Shown piece after piece: positions 62,595 to 64,000 of a stretch of DNA of 64,000 bases (positions within the stretch are counted from its first letter, which is position 1; each line of letters begins with the position of its first letter). The notes under the pieces are model-generated. The model was not told the DNA's origin and did no database searches. It was given only the letters and a program-made list of their open reading frames with translations. The position numbers and the translations under genes were made by a program. This DNA is from Tetmemena sp. SeJ-2015 (taxonomy: Eukaryota; Ciliophora; Spirotrichea; Sporadotrichida; Oxytrichidae). The stretch lies in NCBI GenBank assembly GCA_027382625.1, contig JAJKFJ010020979.1:124001-188000 (forward strand), written 5' to 3'.

Positions 62595-64000
62595 ATGGGA
62601 GGAAACCTTTCAAACAACAGCGATTTTTACAACAATAGTTCAAACTTTAAGTCCAACAATTCTCACACACCAGATAGATACTCAAAGCCAAATTTTAACT
62701 CTCAACTTAATGGGTAAATTCAAGGATAGATATAATCAAAAATGCGATTCATACCTCATTAAGTGCTTAAAATTTGCATATATAACCAAACAAATAACAA
62801 GAAAGCAACTAAACTAGATAAAATATAGCCAATATCTCTAGTAATTCAAATGGGATAAATAATCTGGCTTCAAGGCATTATCAATAAGAAAATGGCTATT
62901 CAAATTTACCTCCCACACACCCGTAGACTCATAGGATGAATTAGAGTAAATCATAAATGTCTATCAGAGAGCACCATAATAAGTCAAGACACGATCCCCA
63001 ACCATCATTAAGTAGTTATGCTACTAATTTGAACGAGGAAGAAGAGCATAAAGTACCTGTCAATAAAACCAACTACCTTACAAAGAATACAATGAGCAAG
63101 CGATAGTCTAATGCAATCCCTCAGTTAACTAAAAGAGTAATGCAAAAGTAAAGTGTAGTCCTCTGCAAGTCACCTGCTATCATGAGCTCCAGTGGATTCG
63201 CCAATTAATCAGCTTCTTCTGTATAACGACTTAGGGAAAGTGAAACTACTAGTCATTATTTATTATAAACATTCTCTGTTTAAATAATTAATAGTTAGTA
63301 CGGCTAGAGCAGTTACCAGAAAGGTTATGGAATAGGAAGTATTCCATTTTAATTGGATTAAAGCAGTGAGTTTCGTATTCATGAAAACTCAAGCCATTCT
63401 GCACTCTCATTAAATTAAAATCATCAAAACTAGAACTTAAATAACTTGTCTTAGTTTCTAAGAAAGGGAAGTACAGGCTTTGAAAACACATCTACCTCAC
63501 TGTCTCAATATGGGAAGATCGGCTTGAATTAAAGTTCTTCTCATTCCTAAAGCTAGAGCTATTTGCAAAGCTATTAAGCATTTTCCGCAAAGAGCTCAAC
63601 AAATAATCCTCAAATATTCTAGCTGCATTCATAAAATATCGATAACTGTTCGTAAGCTTCTCCACTTTAAATGAGAAATCCTCACCTTTAGATGAGCGTC
63701 CTATCAACGGGCGAGACTAAGCAAGTTTAAGAATCTTACCAGAAAATCTTCAAAGTTACAATTTTTTAGTTATTGTTTCAGGTTTAATAAAAATTGATTG
63801 TTGGTTAAATAATATAGATAATTGATAAAATTTAATGTTCTTTATATCCTGTCAACTTTTATAGACCAGTCAAATCAGAAGGATTTTACTCAAAAACTAA
63901 TAATAAGAAAAAATATGAGGAAAAAATATGAATTTACCTTTGTTACTAACCAGAAATTAAATTACTCAAAATAAAAACTAAATTTATTTAAATTTTTTCG
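62595..64000 (+). CDS. Ser/Asn/Gln-rich protein with N-myristoylation-like start, partial
   Basis: ATG 62595 begins 'MGGNLSNNSDFYNNSSN': Gly2 with Ser6 fits an N-myristoylation signal. After an interruption near 62710-62830 one frame stays open for about 320 codons. It is dominated by Ser, Asn, Gln and His, with basic patches ('KNTMSKRQSNAIPQLTKR') and 'GYGIGSIPFQLDQSSEFRIH'. Another interruption follows near 63775-63860. Lys/Asn-rich coding ('FTQKLIIRKNMRKKYEFTF') then runs to the window end, so the gene continues beyond 64000. No domain recognised. Possibly a membrane-tethered disordered protein, or the N-terminus of a larger signalling protein. Confidence 0.55.

Noticed and set aside
1..64000. 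Macronuclear (somatic) chromosome
   Set aside because: No C4A4 telomere repeats, many genes on one molecule, and pointer-flanked interruptions plus one scrambled gene all point to germline DNA.
1..64000. Transposons, CRISPR arrays, rRNA or prophage
   Set aside because: No transposase or integrase motifs, no regularly spaced repeats and no rRNA-like conserved stretches were seen on either strand.

Overview
The window reads as germline (micronuclear) DNA of a spirotrich ciliate of the Oxytricha/Tetmemena/Stylonychia type. Three kinds of evidence support this. (1) TAA and TAG sit inside conserved domains at positions where paralogues in the same window use CAA or CAG, and only TGA ends genes, so this is the ciliate code with UAA/UAG = Gln. 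(2) Almost every gene is broken by short AT-rich segments of about 25-60 bp. Many are flanked by 2-12 bp direct repeats, and deleting the segment plus one repeat copy restores the frame, as expected for internal eliminated sequences (IESs) with pointers. Genuine GT-AG introns also occur. (3) One gene is scrambled: three small coding pieces lie about 1 kb downstream of their proper place, each bounded by 5-11 bp pointers that match the two edges of the gap they fill. No C4A4 telomeric repeat, bacterial operon, phage or CRISPR array is visible.

Layout. 0-1.7 kb holds coding-like patches on both strands. A bZIP factor (1.9-2.7 kb, -) and a deoxyribose-phosphate aldolase (3.55-4.76 kb, -) follow, then a coiled-coil protein that may carry an N-terminal C2 domain (5.06-6.5 kb, +) and a long protein with repeated F-x-P-x-I motifs (6.6-9.6 kb, -). 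9.7-11.1 kb is a T-rich region with weak coding character. At 11.7-13.9 kb two membrane-protein genes on opposite strands appear interleaved. At 14.2-15.4 kb lies an uninterrupted secreted His/Gly repeat protein. 16.3-25.1 kb carries Asn/Gln/Ser-rich proteins on the minus strand. 25.2-30.5 kb carries a LAMTOR5-like roadblock domain, a PP2C phosphatase and another N/Q-rich gene on the plus strand. 30.8-36.4 kb has a TPR protein and Q/S-rich genes (-). 36.7-40.5 kb has an OB-fold protein and an EML-type WD40 protein (+). 40.7-43.9 kb has two hypothetical genes (-). 44.0-46.2 kb has a coiled-coil protein (+). 46.3-53.2 kb has a mitochondrial carrier and two ULK/ATG1-like kinases (-).

53.76-62.44 kb is a tandem array of four UNC93-like major-facilitator transporters on the plus strand. 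Copy 1 is scrambled while copies 2-4 are collinear, so one array shows two germline architectures. The window ends inside a Ser/Asn/Gln-rich gene with a putative N-myristoylation signal.

Gene boundaries given here are germline extents. They include IESs and introns, so their length is not the coding length. Where no TGA or start codon could be tied to the frame, the boundary is marked as uncertain. A few frames break by one or two bases, often at homopolymers, which could be assembly error or very small eliminated segments.
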